A DNA stretch of 64,000 nt from Aurantiacibacter zhengii. GTDB taxonomy: Bacteria > Pseudomonadota > Alphaproteobacteria > Sphingomonadales > Sphingomonadaceae. Within the stretch, counting starts at the first letter, position 1, and every line of letters starts with the position of its first letter. The notes under the pieces are model-generated. The model was not told the DNA's origin. It did not search any database and saw only the letters and a program-made list of their open reading frames with translations. A program made the position numbers and the translations under genes. Shown here piece after piece: positions 28,967 through 37,358 of the stretch. Where the stretch lies: contig NZ_QXFL01000003.1 of assembly GCF_003584125.1 (NCBI RefSeq), positions 186,001 to 250,000 on the forward strand, read 5' to 3'.

Positions 28967-31150
28967 TCAGCTAATGGTGGTCAGGAACAGGGCTTCGGAG
29001 CGGTCGTGCGTGCCGATCTGGCGCACCCACAGGGAGGTGCCGGGGAATTCGGCGGCGAGTTGGCTGCGGTTGGCGGCGTCGAGGAGAAACGCAGGTTCTG
29101 CGGTTTCCCAGCTGGCGCTGGGTTTGTCCGGATCTCCCAGACCGACTTCGTACCGTTCGAACTGCTCGTTCAAGGGTACGTCGACCGCACCATCCCAGGT
29201 CCAGCTGCCGCGAGAGCGACGACGCCACGAAAGCGTCAGGCCCACGCCCTCGCGCGTTTCGACACGGGAATGGACCGGCATCAGCGGCTTGCGGCTACGG
29301 CCTGATGCAATGATCGGGGCAATCACGGGTTCGCTGTCGGCAAGCCCGATGGCAGCGATTGCCGGGCTATCGCCAATTTCGCCCGCCGCCATGGCGAGGG
29401 GCCTTTGATCGAGCAAGACGAAGTCCGCCCCCTGCGGCGTTCCTGCCATTGCGACAGGTTCGGTTCCCCCGCGACCGCGCAGTAGGCCGCCAATTCGCCA
29501 GTGTCCGCCGCCGAGGTCTTCGGCCTTGCAGAACTGAATGACCTCATTGCCGACCAGAGCCCGGTTGGCACCGTTGGCCACATTCTCCAGCGAGGCCGTG
29601 GCCAGCAGAAAGTCTGCCGAATCGAGCTTCACTTCGAGAGTGGCCAGCCGATCGACGAGACATGCCTGGCTGGGTGCAAGCGGCGAAGCCGTTACGCCGG
29701 TCACGCTGCGCCGCGTGCCGGTTCCGCCGATGGGGACGAGGCTGTCGTTGCGCTCTGCATAAAGCGTGGCCCCCGTCCAGCCGTCACTGGCGGAACTGGG
29801 AGCCGCGAAAATTTGTCGTTGGTCAGCCGAACCCTGGCCGTCCCACGGCAGTTCGAAAGCACGAAGCGTGGTGGGGGTAGCGACCTTGTCCCTCGGCGTT
29901 GCGGACACACCTGCATCGGTGGTCACATGCGCGCCGCGAAGGTAGGGCAGGCGCAACAATTCCAGTTCGAGGCCGTTCTCGCGCCATTCCCACGCCTCGA
30001 TCCGCCAGGTCCCGCTTCGACCCGGCACCGAAACGATCTTTCCGGGCCCGATGGCAGGATCCAGTTGCGCGACGCGGTACGCGAGGCGCTCCTGCGACCA
30101 ACCGGCGCGCTCTGCCGCGTCGTCGGCCAGCTTGCGCGCCTTTGCCGCGACAAGCGCTCCGGGAAATTCCAGTATCCTGTTGCGGCCTGCCTGCGCCTTG
30201 CCCCCGGCACGCTGCAGACCGGCCTGATAGTCGCGCTCCACGTCGTAATAGCGCAGGCCGGACGGGATTTCCGCCCCATCGGCGCGGGTCTGCCGGGCCC
30301 GGCCCGATGTGGCACCAAAGCCTTCGCGCGATAGGTCTACCGCGGCTTCGGGCAGCTGGATAACCGGCTGGGCCGAAGGGTGGCCATCGAAGAAAGCCAG
30401 CCGCGCTCCGCTGGCATCGCAGGCCAGCGGATAGAGCCAACCGACCGAATCGAGCACGGACTGGAGCGGCCCGCCGGTGTCCGAATAGCCCTGAAGGTCG
30501 GCAAGTGGACGGTCCACGCTGCTCTCGTCATCGGCAGGAGCCAGAATTGCCTGTAGCGACACCTCTCCGTCGTCCGCCACGATCTCAAACGTAAGGGCTG
30601 AAATGCGATTGCCGAAGTCGCCCAGTTGCAGGTCCTCGAACACGCAATAGGCGAGCCCCCGGAAAGCCGGGCATTGTGCGCCCCTGTCAGCGGCAATCAG
30701 CGGATCGGGCTGTTGGTCGCCATGCCCGGAATGGAAACGGAACGTGCCGCCCACTTTCAGGTCTCCCGCCGCACCGCGAAGCAGGTTGCCATCGGCCCAG
30801 ATACGCCGGACCATGGTGATAGGCCTGCTCGCCAGGGCAACGGCAAACGAGGTGGAATAACTGTAGGTCGTGACCGAGGGACTGCCTTTGCCGCCGCCAG
30901 CTTCTTCGCTGCTTTCGACAAGGTCGGTTGCCCAGATGATCGAGCCGGGCGCGCGCATGGTGCCGAAATGGCGCGGAACCGCCGTGCCGTAGCTGGACGT
31001 AGTGACGCTGAGTTCCTGCAGGCGCGGGCCCTCGCGACCGGGCGAGCCGAACAGCGCGCCGTCGATCTGGCTGCCGAGCAGCGAGCCCAGCGCGCCGCCG
31101 AGCGGCCCGCCGATGGCGGTGCCGACGGCGGTAAGTACGAGAGTAGCCAT
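28967..31150 (-). CDS. GTA gp15-like baseplate/tail-fibre protein, short form
   Basis: 727 residues. The N-terminus has a glycine-rich hydrophobic start (LVLTAVGTAIGGPLGGALGS), then the conserved RHFGTMRAPGSIIWATDLVES strand and PITMVRRIWADGNLL. The middle and C-terminal parts resemble the phage-tail domains of RcGTA gp15 (GNEVIQFCKAEDLGGGHWRI, GLLRGRGGTE). RcGTA gp15 is about 1300 residues and carries a TIM-barrel domain; that domain is missing here and a barrel-like domain is found instead on gp12. The start follows a 10-base gap after gp14. Confidence 0.88.
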   Translation of the reverse strand: MATLVLTAVGTAIGGPLGGALGSLLGSQIDGALFGSPGREGPRLQELSVTTSSYGTAVPRHFGTMRAPGSIIWATDLVESSEEAGGGKGSPSVTTYSYSTSFAVALASRPITMVRRIWADGNLLRGAAGDLKVGGTFRFHSGHGDQQPDPLIAADRGAQCPAFRGLAYCVFEDLQLGDFGNRISALTFEIVADDGEVSLQAILAPADDESSVDRPLADLQGYSDTGGPLQSVLDSVGWLYPLACDASGARLAFFDGHPSAQPVIQLPEAAVDLSREGFGATSGRARQTRADGAEIPSGLRYYDVERDYQAGLQRAGGKAQAGRNRILEFPGALVAAKARKLADDAAERAGWSQERLAYRVAQLDPAIGPGKIVSVPGRSGTWRIEAWEWRENGLELELLRLPYLRGAHVTTDAGVSATPRDKVATPTTLRAFELPWDGQGSADQRQIFAAPSSASDGWTGATLYAERNDSLVPIGGTGTRRSVTGVTASPLAPSQACLVDRLATLEVKLDSADFLLATASLENVANGANRALVGNEVIQFCKAEDLGGGHWRIGGLLRGRGGTEPVAMAGTPQGADFVLLDQRPLAMAAGEIGDSPAIAAIGLADSEPVIAPIIASGRSRKPLMPVHSRVETREGVGLTLSWRRRSRGSWTWDGAVDVPLNEQFERYEVGLGDPDKPSASWETAEPAFLLDAANRSQLAAEFPGTSLWVRQIGTHDRSEALFLTTIS

Positions 31151-31160
31151 GGGGTTTCCT

Positions 31161-31568
31161 TCAGTTCTCGATCAGGTTCCAGCGGGCCTGGACGGGCCAA
31201 GGCAACGGTGCAGGGCTTTCAACGACGCGGCCAAGGCCGGCATGGGCGTGCACGAGCAGGCCGGAGGGGCCGATGATCGCAAGGTGGTATTGCGCGGCAG
31301 ATGGGCGCAGCAGGACGACGTCTCCGGGCGCTGGGTCGGCTCGGCTGGGTACGAGACCAACCTGGGGAAGCAATTCCAGGAAGCGGGCGCAGCTTGCATT
31401 GCGCATCGCGTAATGCGGCAGTGTCGGCGGAGTGCGACCGGCGCGGGCGAGTGCAGAAGCCACTAGGCCGATGCAGTCGAGCCCCGTTTGCGGATCGCGC
31501 CCGCGCAGCCGGAAAGGCGCGCCGACAAGTTCGCTGGCCGCGCGGGCCAGCGCCTGCGCCGCAGTCAC
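31161..31568 (-). CDS. GTA gp14, NlpC/P60-type cell-wall peptidase
   Basis: 135 residues from a GTG that overlaps the gp13 stop (GTGA); a longer frame reaching 31682 runs inside gp13 and is rejected. The catalytic cysteine lies in TGLDCIGLVASAL (about 28-40) and the histidine in AAQYHLAIIG (about 93-102). In RcGTA this enzyme belongs to the tail tip and probably cuts the peptidoglycan of the recipient. Confidence 0.88.
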   Translation of the reverse strand: MTAAQALARAASELVGAPFRLRGRDPQTGLDCIGLVASALARAGRTPPTLPHYAMRNASCARFLELLPQVGLVPSRADPAPGDVVLLRPSAAQYHLAIIGPSGLLVHAHAGLGRVVESPAPLPWPVQARWNLIEN

Positions 31569-32389
31569 GATGCGCTGGTGGGATAGCGGGTCAACAGGTC
31601 GTTGCCCGGCAGGAACGGCTCCCCCTGGAAATTGGCAGCATTGCCGAAGCGGCTGGCGCAGGTGCTCACCGTATGGTCGCACCCCTCCCGCAGGTACGCG
31701 CGCTGCCCGCTTTCCAGCAGGTTGGCAGCGATGGACTGGTCGAGGACCAGCGCGCCGCCCTGAACGTCGACCACGCGCATGGTGATGCCGGCATGGGCCC
31801 CGTCGATCCAGCGCACCTGTCCGTGGAGGAAAGCGGCTGCCGCGGCGCCAGCATCGAAGGTTATACTGTTGGCATCGGCATTCACGGCGGAGATCTTCGC
31901 GATGCGGGTGAATGACGCCGGGTTCAGCCTGCAGGCCGCATCGCAGAAGGCGGCGCGGCAGGTGGGGCTGGTGCGCGGTACGAAGTCCTGTTCCAGCGCG
32001 GCCTTGGCGGAGCGCAATTCAGCGGTGAAGCCGTGATCTTCGGCAGAGACATTGCCAAGCGTGCCCTGGAACAGGCTGGAATAGGAAAGGCTTTCCCAGT
32101 CGACCAGGCCAATCGTCACGCGGGCCTCGGCATAGCGGCCGTCCTCGAGATCTGACTCCGCGATTGCGTCATGAGCGAGGATGCCCTGCACCTCGACGCT
32201 GTCACGCTCCAGCCGCGCCGTGCGGCGAATGGCGGAAGGGAGCATGCCGGGTGCCGCAAGATGGGTGATTCCCTCGAACGTCAGGGGGCGATTGTGGCTG
32301 GTAAAGGCCAGCGTCACCCCGTCGCGGCGCATGATGCGCCAATATGTGGCAACGCCTTCCAGCTCGCTGGCGAAGAAGACCGCGCTCAT
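31565..32389 (-). CDS. GTA gp13, tail hub protein (DUF2163)
   Basis: 274 residues. It begins with an N-terminal DUF2163 domain (WRIMRRDGVTLAFTSHNRPL, about 17-36) and has the C-terminal phage_BR0599 pattern GCDHTVSTCASRFGNAANFQ (about 232-251). Cysteines at about 145, 150, 154 plus the late C-x6-C pair could bind a metal cluster, as reported for the RcGTA hub; that is a parallel, not proven here. The start ATG overlaps the gp12 stop by 4 bases. Confidence 0.9.
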   Translation of the reverse strand: MSAVFFASELEGVATYWRIMRRDGVTLAFTSHNRPLTFEGITHLAAPGMLPSAIRRTARLERDSVEVQGILAHDAIAESDLEDGRYAEARVTIGLVDWESLSYSSLFQGTLGNVSAEDHGFTAELRSAKAALEQDFVPRTSPTCRAAFCDAACRLNPASFTRIAKISAVNADANSITFDAGAAAAAFLHGQVRWIDGAHAGITMRVVDVQGGALVLDQSIAANLLESGQRAYLREGCDHTVSTCASRFGNAANFQGEPFLPGNDLLTRYPTSAS

Positions 32390-34704
32390 ATGTCCTCGCG
32401 CACTTCGATCAGCGGTACCGAGGGCGCTTCGCCCGCGGCAAAGGTCGAGCCGGAAATGTCCAGCCTGTCCTGCGCGAACCGCACGGGAACATCGAAGAGG
32501 AAGCCTGCCCGCACTTCGGCCCCTTCGGGTGGGGCATCGGTCAGCACCACGCGCCCGCCGGGTTGCAAAGTCCAGTCCGTCGTCTCGGCACCGTCCACGC
32601 TGACGCGGATTGTTTCGGCGCGGGGGCGGGTGATCGGGCGCACCTGCGGATCGTCGCCCGCACCATAGGATTTCGACAGGCGGAACGTCGCGGCAAGGCC
32701 ATCGCCTATACCGATAAGCTGGTCAGTCGGCGTGGGGTTGCCAGTGAGGCCGTTGGAACTGAAGTCGAACGGGTCTGCCAGGCGGAAGCCGCGTGCTGGG
32801 CCGCGCCGGGCGCGGAAGAATTGCAGCAACACTCCCAACTCTGCTTCGGACCTGAGACCGGGCCCGACATCGTAATGCATGCGCGCATCGCCCCACTGGC
32901 TGTTGCGCCGCTCGAAACCGGATGCGGTGAGTGAAATCGAGGTGGAAAATTCGGGGCTGGCGGCCGTGTCGCGCCCTAGCGCCAGCGGATAGAGTACATC
33001 GTCGAAAGCTTGCAATTGGTCCTCCTGTGACTTGGGCAGGCGCACGTAACCGTCGCGCAGTACCTGGGGCATGGCCCACACGAACTGGCGCGCGACGCCG
33101 CGGGCGGCGGCTTCATCCACGCCGTCGTCGATCAGCTGCCAGAAACGCTCGGCATCGGCGGGGTCGAGCACGAAGCCGGAAAGGTAGTCCTGCAATTGGG
33201 TCGGGTAATTCAGGCGCTGCTGCACTTCGGCGTAGGCCTTCAGCCGCCGCGCTTCTGCACGGCCTGTCAGCCAGTCGTAGTCCTCGAGTTGAAGCCGGTC
33301 ATAGGCGGGGTAGGCCCAATCGGTTGGCATGTTGGCGCGGCGCAACTCGGGCCATTTCGGATCGAGCACGGTGGGCGTGAACACCAGCAGGTAGACCTGC
33401 GCATCGCCGCCCGCAGCCCCTTGCACGGTATCGCGTAGCGTCCTTGTGGCCGAAGCCAGGCGCCCTCCCGCCCAGTCGAGGTGGGCGAGCTGCTCTGCGC
33501 TCAGCGGCACGGTCAGGTCCGGGATCTCGGGTGCATCGGGGAAGAACCGCCGCACGTTTTCGTCGTAGACACACAACTTGCCGTCGGGCGTCACCCACCA
33601 CCACGGCTCGCCAATCTGGAAATGCACCGGCAAGCCTGCTGCCATGACTTGCTCGACCAGAGTCGCCGCAGTCCGGCGCAGGAAATACATGGCGCTTCCC
33701 GACAGCGGAGATAGCAGCGTCGAAGGCGGATCCCATCCGGTCAATGCCAGTTCGCCCTCGTAGGTGCGTTGGCCCCACTCGGGAGGGCAATGCGCGGCGA
33801 ACAGTTCGAACGAGAGAGAGACGATAGGCTGGAAGCCAAATTCCACGCAGCGGGCGAAGAAATCCTCGTGCCAGGCAATGCACGGCTGGCAAAGTTCGCC
33901 GCCGGGCTCGGCCTGCAGGCCCCCCGGTTTGCGGGCGAGCCGGTAGTAGTGGCTCATGCCTACATAATGGACCAGCGCATCGCGGTAGCCCATCTGCATG
34001 ATTGCGCGCATCATCCGCGCCGGAGTCAGGTTGTAGCTGTCGTCGTAGGCCGTACACATGCCCAGGCCATGCGGTGGCACGATCACATCGCCTATCGTCA
34101 GCATGGCGCGGTCGCCGTCGCAGTGTATCTGCGTCAGTTCGACCCAGCCGTTGGCGCGCGCCGGCAGCAGGCCCGTGGCCTCCGGGTCAAATGCGGGAGC
34201 GACCAGCGAGATGAACATCCGGTCGATCCCCGCAGGCTGCACTGCCGCTCCGTCAGCCTGCCAGCCTTCCCGCAATTCCGAGAATGGCAGCGTGACCGTT
34301 GCATCCTGTGCGGTGCCGACAGCATAGTTCCACAGCCGCACATACCAGCTGCGCGCGTTGCCCGAAGCGTCGCGGCCCTCGATTGTAAGGGTAGGGCCAT
34401 GCACCGCATCCAGCGGCAGCACCCCTTCGCTGCGCCAGCGAAACGACAGCGTCGTGCGCGAATAATCCCGGTCGGTATCGTAGGACAGAAGCGGGTGGTC
34501 GAACCGGTCCTCGCTTTCCCAGATCAGCCCCACCAACCCATTGCCAAGTTGCAGTTCGAGGTCGACACGTAGCGAGTCCGGCCCGGTCGTGACGACCGAG
34601 GCCATGTCCCCGCGCGGGAAGTCGATGGTCCAGAAACGCGGATCGAAACGCTGGACATAATCGGTGTCCTGCCCGGTGCGTGTCCGGGCGAGCCAGTAGG
34701 CCAT
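32386..34704 (-). CDS. GTA gp12-like tail protein with a large N-terminal TIM-barrel-like extension
   Basis: 772 residues, against about 210 for RcGTA gp12. The last 204 residues are a typical DUF2460/TIGR02217 distal tail domain (SEFSTSISLTASGFERRNSQ region, then FFRARRGPARGFRLADPFDF). The first 565 or so residues are extra: a beta-sandwich-like part (about 1-210), then a stretch that looks like a glycoside-hydrolase-type barrel (about 215-550), including MSHYYRLARKPGGL, EPWWWVTPDGKLCVYDENVR and DWLTGRAEARRLKAYAE. The glutamate in QIGEPWWW is a candidate active-site residue. It starts 12 bases after the tape-measure gene. Confidence 0.85.
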   Translation of the reverse strand: MAYWLARTRTGQDTDYVQRFDPRFWTIDFPRGDMASVVTTGPDSLRVDLELQLGNGLVGLIWESEDRFDHPLLSYDTDRDYSRTTLSFRWRSEGVLPLDAVHGPTLTIEGRDASGNARSWYVRLWNYAVGTAQDATVTLPFSELREGWQADGAAVQPAGIDRMFISLVAPAFDPEATGLLPARANGWVELTQIHCDGDRAMLTIGDVIVPPHGLGMCTAYDDSYNLTPARMMRAIMQMGYRDALVHYVGMSHYYRLARKPGGLQAEPGGELCQPCIAWHEDFFARCVEFGFQPIVSLSFELFAAHCPPEWGQRTYEGELALTGWDPPSTLLSPLSGSAMYFLRRTAATLVEQVMAAGLPVHFQIGEPWWWVTPDGKLCVYDENVRRFFPDAPEIPDLTVPLSAEQLAHLDWAGGRLASATRTLRDTVQGAAGGDAQVYLLVFTPTVLDPKWPELRRANMPTDWAYPAYDRLQLEDYDWLTGRAEARRLKAYAEVQQRLNYPTQLQDYLSGFVLDPADAERFWQLIDDGVDEAAARGVARQFVWAMPQVLRDGYVRLPKSQEDQLQAFDDVLYPLALGRDTAASPEFSTSISLTASGFERRNSQWGDARMHYDVGPGLRSEAELGVLLQFFRARRGPARGFRLADPFDFSSNGLTGNPTPTDQLIGIGDGLAATFRLSKSYGAGDDPQVRPITRPRAETIRVSVDGAETTDWTLQPGGRVVLTDAPPEGAEVRAGFLFDVPVRFAQDRLDISGSTFAAGEAPSVPLIEVREDI

Positions 34705-34716
34705 CTCGGGTCTCCC

Positions 34717-35301
34717 TCAACCTTCCCGCATCGCGCGGGCGACCGCGCTGGCAACCTGGCGGGATGAACGCTGCAACATCACCGGCGCGTCGGTGCCGCG
34801 CGGCGCAGAAAGGTTGATCGATACGCGCACATCTCTCGATCCACCGGGCTGCGAGAGCCCCGCTTCGACCCGGCCCGCGCTGGTAGGCACGAATAGTTCC
34901 GGCCCACGCTCGCCCACAAGGTAAGCGCTGCCGGGTGCCACAGGTCCGCCGGTGGCACGCCCCGGCAAACCGAAGACCGAACCGATCACGCCGTTGAGCA
35001 GCGAGCCGAGGCCGCTGGCTCCGCCTTCCCTGCCGTTGCCGAACAGATGCGCGATGCCCGACTGCACGGCCTGTGCGGCAATCTGGTTCAGCGCATCGAA
35101 GGCCACGTCCTTCAGTTCGTCGAAGCCCAGCTTGCCGCGCCGGATGGCGGACAGCAGCCCGCGCTCCAGCACGTTGCCTGCACGGGAAAAGCCATCGAGT
35201 AGCGAGGTGTCGAGGCTGGTGCGCATCGATTCCACATCGGCGCGAAAGCCGCTGGTGCTGGCGCGCACGTCGACCATCAGGGTTTCCACGGTGTCATCCA
35301 T
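34717..35301 (-). CDS. GTA gp11, short tail tape-measure protein
   Basis: 194 residues, similar to the short RcGTA protein (about 219). It opens with TLMVDVRASTSGFRADVESM, a tape-measure start, has FDALNQIAAQAVQSGIAHLF (about 68-87), a glycine-rich turn, and the frequent ATGGPVAPGSAYLVGERGPE (about 116-135) with the GERGPEL signature of phage tape-measure proteins. The short length predicts a short tail. It overlaps the upstream chaperone gene by 8 bases. Confidence 0.9.
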   Translation of the reverse strand: MDDTVETLMVDVRASTSGFRADVESMRTSLDTSLLDGFSRAGNVLERGLLSAIRRGKLGFDELKDVAFDALNQIAAQAVQSGIAHLFGNGREGGASGLGSLLNGVIGSVFGLPGRATGGPVAPGSAYLVGERGPELFVPTSAGRVEAGLSQPGGSRDVRVSINLSAPRGTDAPVMLQRSSRQVASAVARAMREG

Positions 35302-35512
35302 TGCTGTCTTGCTCCAGGAGACGGTCGAGGTCGGCGCGGCTCATGCCGTCCGCCTGGCCATCGGGGGTTTCGAAAATGCTGGCGAACTCGCGCGGCGTGG
35401 TTTGCCAGAACCAGTGCGGCGGCCAGCCGAAGAGGCGTGCGGCCACACCAGCAAGGCGGCGGGCATGGTCGCCAAAGCGCTTCCGCTCGTCCTGAGCCTG
35501 TCGAAGGGTCAT
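35294..35512 (-). CDS. GTA tail assembly chaperone (gp10.1-like, DUF2376)
   Basis: 72 residues from an ATG that overlaps the gp10 stop (ATGA). The segment FGWPPHWFWQTTPREFASIF (about 28-47) is the core of the small phage tail-assembly chaperone seen in GTA clusters. Its first codons (MTLRQAQDER) are encoded by a dispersed sphingomonad DNA repeat, so the true ancestral N-terminus may have been replaced. No better start is available. Confidence 0.8.
   Translation of the reverse strand: MTLRQAQDERKRFGDHARRLAGVAARLFGWPPHWFWQTTPREFASIFETPDGQADGMSRADLDRLLEQDSNG
35483..35508 (-). repeat. Dispersed repeat CTTCGACAGGCTCAGGACGA inside a GTA gene
   Basis: On the minus strand the bases read CCCTTCGACAGGCTCAGG then ACGAGCGG, the sequence of a very abundant intergenic repeat of sphingomonads and other bacteria, familiar from spurious peptides such as LRQAQDER and LSLSKG. 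Here it lies in frame at the 5' end of the chaperone gene. No second copy was found in this window. Confidence 0.75.
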
Positions 35513-35823
35513 GTCCGGCCTTGCAGGATTTGCTTTAGCAGTTCGCGTAAAGGTGCAGACGCGCCGGCGAGGCCCAGGGCCATCACCGCTTCGCCCACTG
35601 CCTCGCGCGGCACGCGCTCGCGCTCTGCGCAGCAATGCCAGAACAGACCGGCGATTTCCGCCAGCCGAAGCTGCCCTTCGCTGGCCCGTTCGACCAGGGC
35701 GAACAGCGGGCCGAGTTCCTCTTCTGCGGCAACAAGCGCGCTGAAAGTGGGGCGCAGCACACGCACCTGCCCAGCGACGACCAGCGCGGTCTCGCCGCGT
35801 TCGGGATTGGCTGGATCGATCAT
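35509..35823 (-). CDS. GTA gp10 family protein
   Basis: 104 residues: PERGETALVVAGQVRVLRPT, then FSALVAAEEELGPLFALVER and LFWHCCAERERVP. This is the conserved GTA-family tail chaperone-like protein (Phage_TAC_11 type) placed between major tail protein and gp10.1. It overlaps the major tail gene by 4 bases at its start and the next gene by 4 at its end. Confidence 0.88.
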   Translation of the reverse strand: MIDPANPERGETALVVAGQVRVLRPTFSALVAAEEELGPLFALVERASEGQLRLAEIAGLFWHCCAERERVPREAVGEAVMALGLAGASAPLRELLKQILQGRT

Positions 35824-36227
35824 GCCGGGACCACGGCCCCCGAGCTTTCCAGCTGCAGCGTGTAATTGCGCTCGCCGTTGAAATCGCCGGCGTAATCGAG
35901 CCGCTGGACCAGGAAGCGACCGCGCAGCTTTGCACCGTCCTCGAAGGACAGTTCGAAATCCTCGATCGTACCGGCCAGGGCATGGGCGCGGATGGCCGCC
36001 TCTGCATCGCTGCCAAGGAATATGCCTGCCGCGCTGACCGAAACGGAGCGCGTGCCAGCGCCCGAGAGCAAGTCGCGCCAGCCGCCGGACTGCTTGTGAG
36101 TCACCACCACGGCATCCCCGTTGATGGACATTTGCGTGGTGCGAAGACCGGCGACGGTTTCGTAGGTGGGGGGCTGGGCGCCGTCTCCGATCTTGAGGAG
36201 GAAGGCGCTGCCTTTCTGTGCTGTCAT
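35820..36227 (-). CDS. GTA gp9, major tail tube protein
   Basis: 135 residues. The sequence KGSAFLLKIGDG, then YETVAGLRTTQMSINGDAVV and WRDLLSGAGTRSVSVSAAGI, fits the TP901-1-type phage major tail protein, which polymerises to form the tail tube. It follows gp8 after 22 bases, with a GGAGAACC site. The length equals that of RcGTA gp9. Confidence 0.93.
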   Translation of the reverse strand: MTAQKGSAFLLKIGDGAQPPTYETVAGLRTTQMSINGDAVVVTHKQSGGWRDLLSGAGTRSVSVSAAGIFLGSDAEAAIRAHALAGTIEDFELSFEDGAKLRGRFLVQRLDYAGDFNGERNYTLQLESSGAVVPA

Positions 36228-36249
36228 GGATGGTTCTCCGGTATGGGGG

Positions 36250-36639
36250 TCAGGCTTCGAGGATGCGGAAGCGGTATTCGATCAGCACCGCGCGCGTGTT
36301 GCGCGGACGCTGTTCGGCGCGGGCGCGCAGGAAGGTGGTGCTGGCGATCGAGAGGCCTGGATACTGACACGGCAGGCTCTCGATCCGCTCCTCCACCTGC
36401 GCTGCAATGGCGGATGTTTCCGCCGCGCCATCGCCGCGCGTCTGCAATTCCAGCGCCACGCGAACCTCGCGCCCGCGCCGGGTCTTCGTGCTCCAGTCGG
36501 TGCTGGCGCTGGCGGCGATGCCCAGCCACGGCAGGCTTGCGCGCGAGGGCGCTTCCTCGGCCACATCGTTCAGCGTGGTGGAGAGCGCCGGGTCGCTGGC
36601 CAGCCAGTCCAGCAGGATCGTGCGAAACAGGCTTTCCAT
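36250..36639 (-). CDS. GTA gp8, tail terminator (DUF3168)
   Basis: 129 residues: ESLFRTILLDWLASDPALST, KTRRGREVRVALELQTRGDG, and FLRARAEQRPRNTRAVLIEY near the end. This is the DUF3168 tail-completion family. Its ATG directly follows the TAG of the preceding small gene without a gap, indicating coupled translation. Confidence 0.9.
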   Translation of the reverse strand: MESLFRTILLDWLASDPALSTTLNDVAEEAPSRASLPWLGIAASASTDWSTKTRRGREVRVALELQTRGDGAAETSAIAAQVEERIESLPCQYPGLSIASTTFLRARAEQRPRNTRAVLIEYRFRILEA

Positions 36640-36813
36640 CTATCGGGGCTCCTGTGTGGTGTCGGGCCAGAGCAGGCGCGCATCGCGCCAGCGCCACGGA
36701 TCGCGTCGCTTCTCTCGCAGGGTGTTTTCTGCGCGCGCCTCGGCAGCGATGTGGGCGCGATTGGCCAGTCGGCGGGCGAGGGCGGCAAAACCGCTCGTGG
36801 TTGCCTCGATCAT
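36640..36813 (-). CDS. Small GTA ORF in the gp7 (head closure) position
   Basis: 57 residues, basic, rich in Arg and Ala (MIEATTSGFAALARRLANRA start). Its ATG overlaps the gp6 stop (ATGA) and its TAG abuts the gp8 ATG exactly. This tight packing makes it a real gene even though it is short. RcGTA gp7, the head-closure protein, is about twice as long and I cannot see its sequence pattern here. It may be a reduced head-closure protein or an unrelated replacement. No homologue is recognised. Confidence 0.68.
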   Translation of the reverse strand: MIEATTSGFAALARRLANRAHIAAEARAENTLREKRRDPWRWRDARLLWPDTTQEPR

Positions 36814-37358
36814 GCCAGCCGCATCCGTCGCCAGGGTTGCCAGAGCGCAGCGACAGCGCGCGGAGGGGCGTGGTTCGCCTCGCCGGAATCGCGATCCCTG
36901 TACTGGTGCGCGGCCAGGCGGATAATGCCGTGGCGCAGGCCTTCGGGCAGGCTTGCCCAGTCCGGCGAAAGCCCGGCATCGAAGCGCACGATGATGCGGC
37001 TTTCGGCAATCGTTCGCGTCAGCCGAACGCGGCCGCATCCCTCTGCCGTGATGTCGATAAGGCATCCGTCCACCGGCAGCGCGCTGAGCGTTCCGTTGGC
37101 GGTCAGCCGTTCGACGCCGGTGATGGCAATGACCGGAGAGGCGGCGATGCCCTGCCAGTCATGGGTGGCGCGCAGCACTTCCTCGCATCCTGCTTCCAGC
37201 GGCATCAGCCCTGTAAAGGCCTCGCAAGTGTCGAGAGCCGCGCGCAGCAAGGCGGTGAGTGATGCATCGTCGCGATTGGTGGTTATCGCGAGCCAGTCTT
37301 TCAGCTCGGCAAGCGCCGCGTCCGCCAGAACGGGCGGCACGATCATAGCTCGCTTCAT
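36810..37358 (-). CDS. GTA gp6, head-tail connector
   Basis: 182 residues from the ATG at 37358, which has AAAGGATC at the right distance; a longer frame to 37400 lacks one. The sequence IVPPVLADAALAELKDWLAI and the following helical segment, then GIIRLAAHQYRDRDSGEANH, is the phage gp6-like head-tail connector (TIGR02215 type). It starts 384 bases after the capsid stop, an unusually wide gap for this cluster. Confidence 0.88.
   Translation of the reverse strand: MKRAMIVPPVLADAALAELKDWLAITTNRDDASLTALLRAALDTCEAFTGLMPLEAGCEEVLRATHDWQGIAASPVIAITGVERLTANGTLSALPVDGCLIDITAEGCGRVRLTRTIAESRIIVRFDAGLSPDWASLPEGLRHGIIRLAAHQYRDRDSGEANHAPPRAVAALWQPWRRMRLA

Noticed and set aside
31569-31682. A longer gp14 beginning at 31682
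   Set aside because: It would overlap gp13 by over 100 bases; the GTG at 31568 gives the normal GTGA overlap and an N-terminus that fits the family.
34717-35301. Tape-measure gene as a truncated pseudogene because of its 194 residues
   Set aside because: GTA tape-measure proteins are normally this short, and the frame is intact with the GERGPEL signature.
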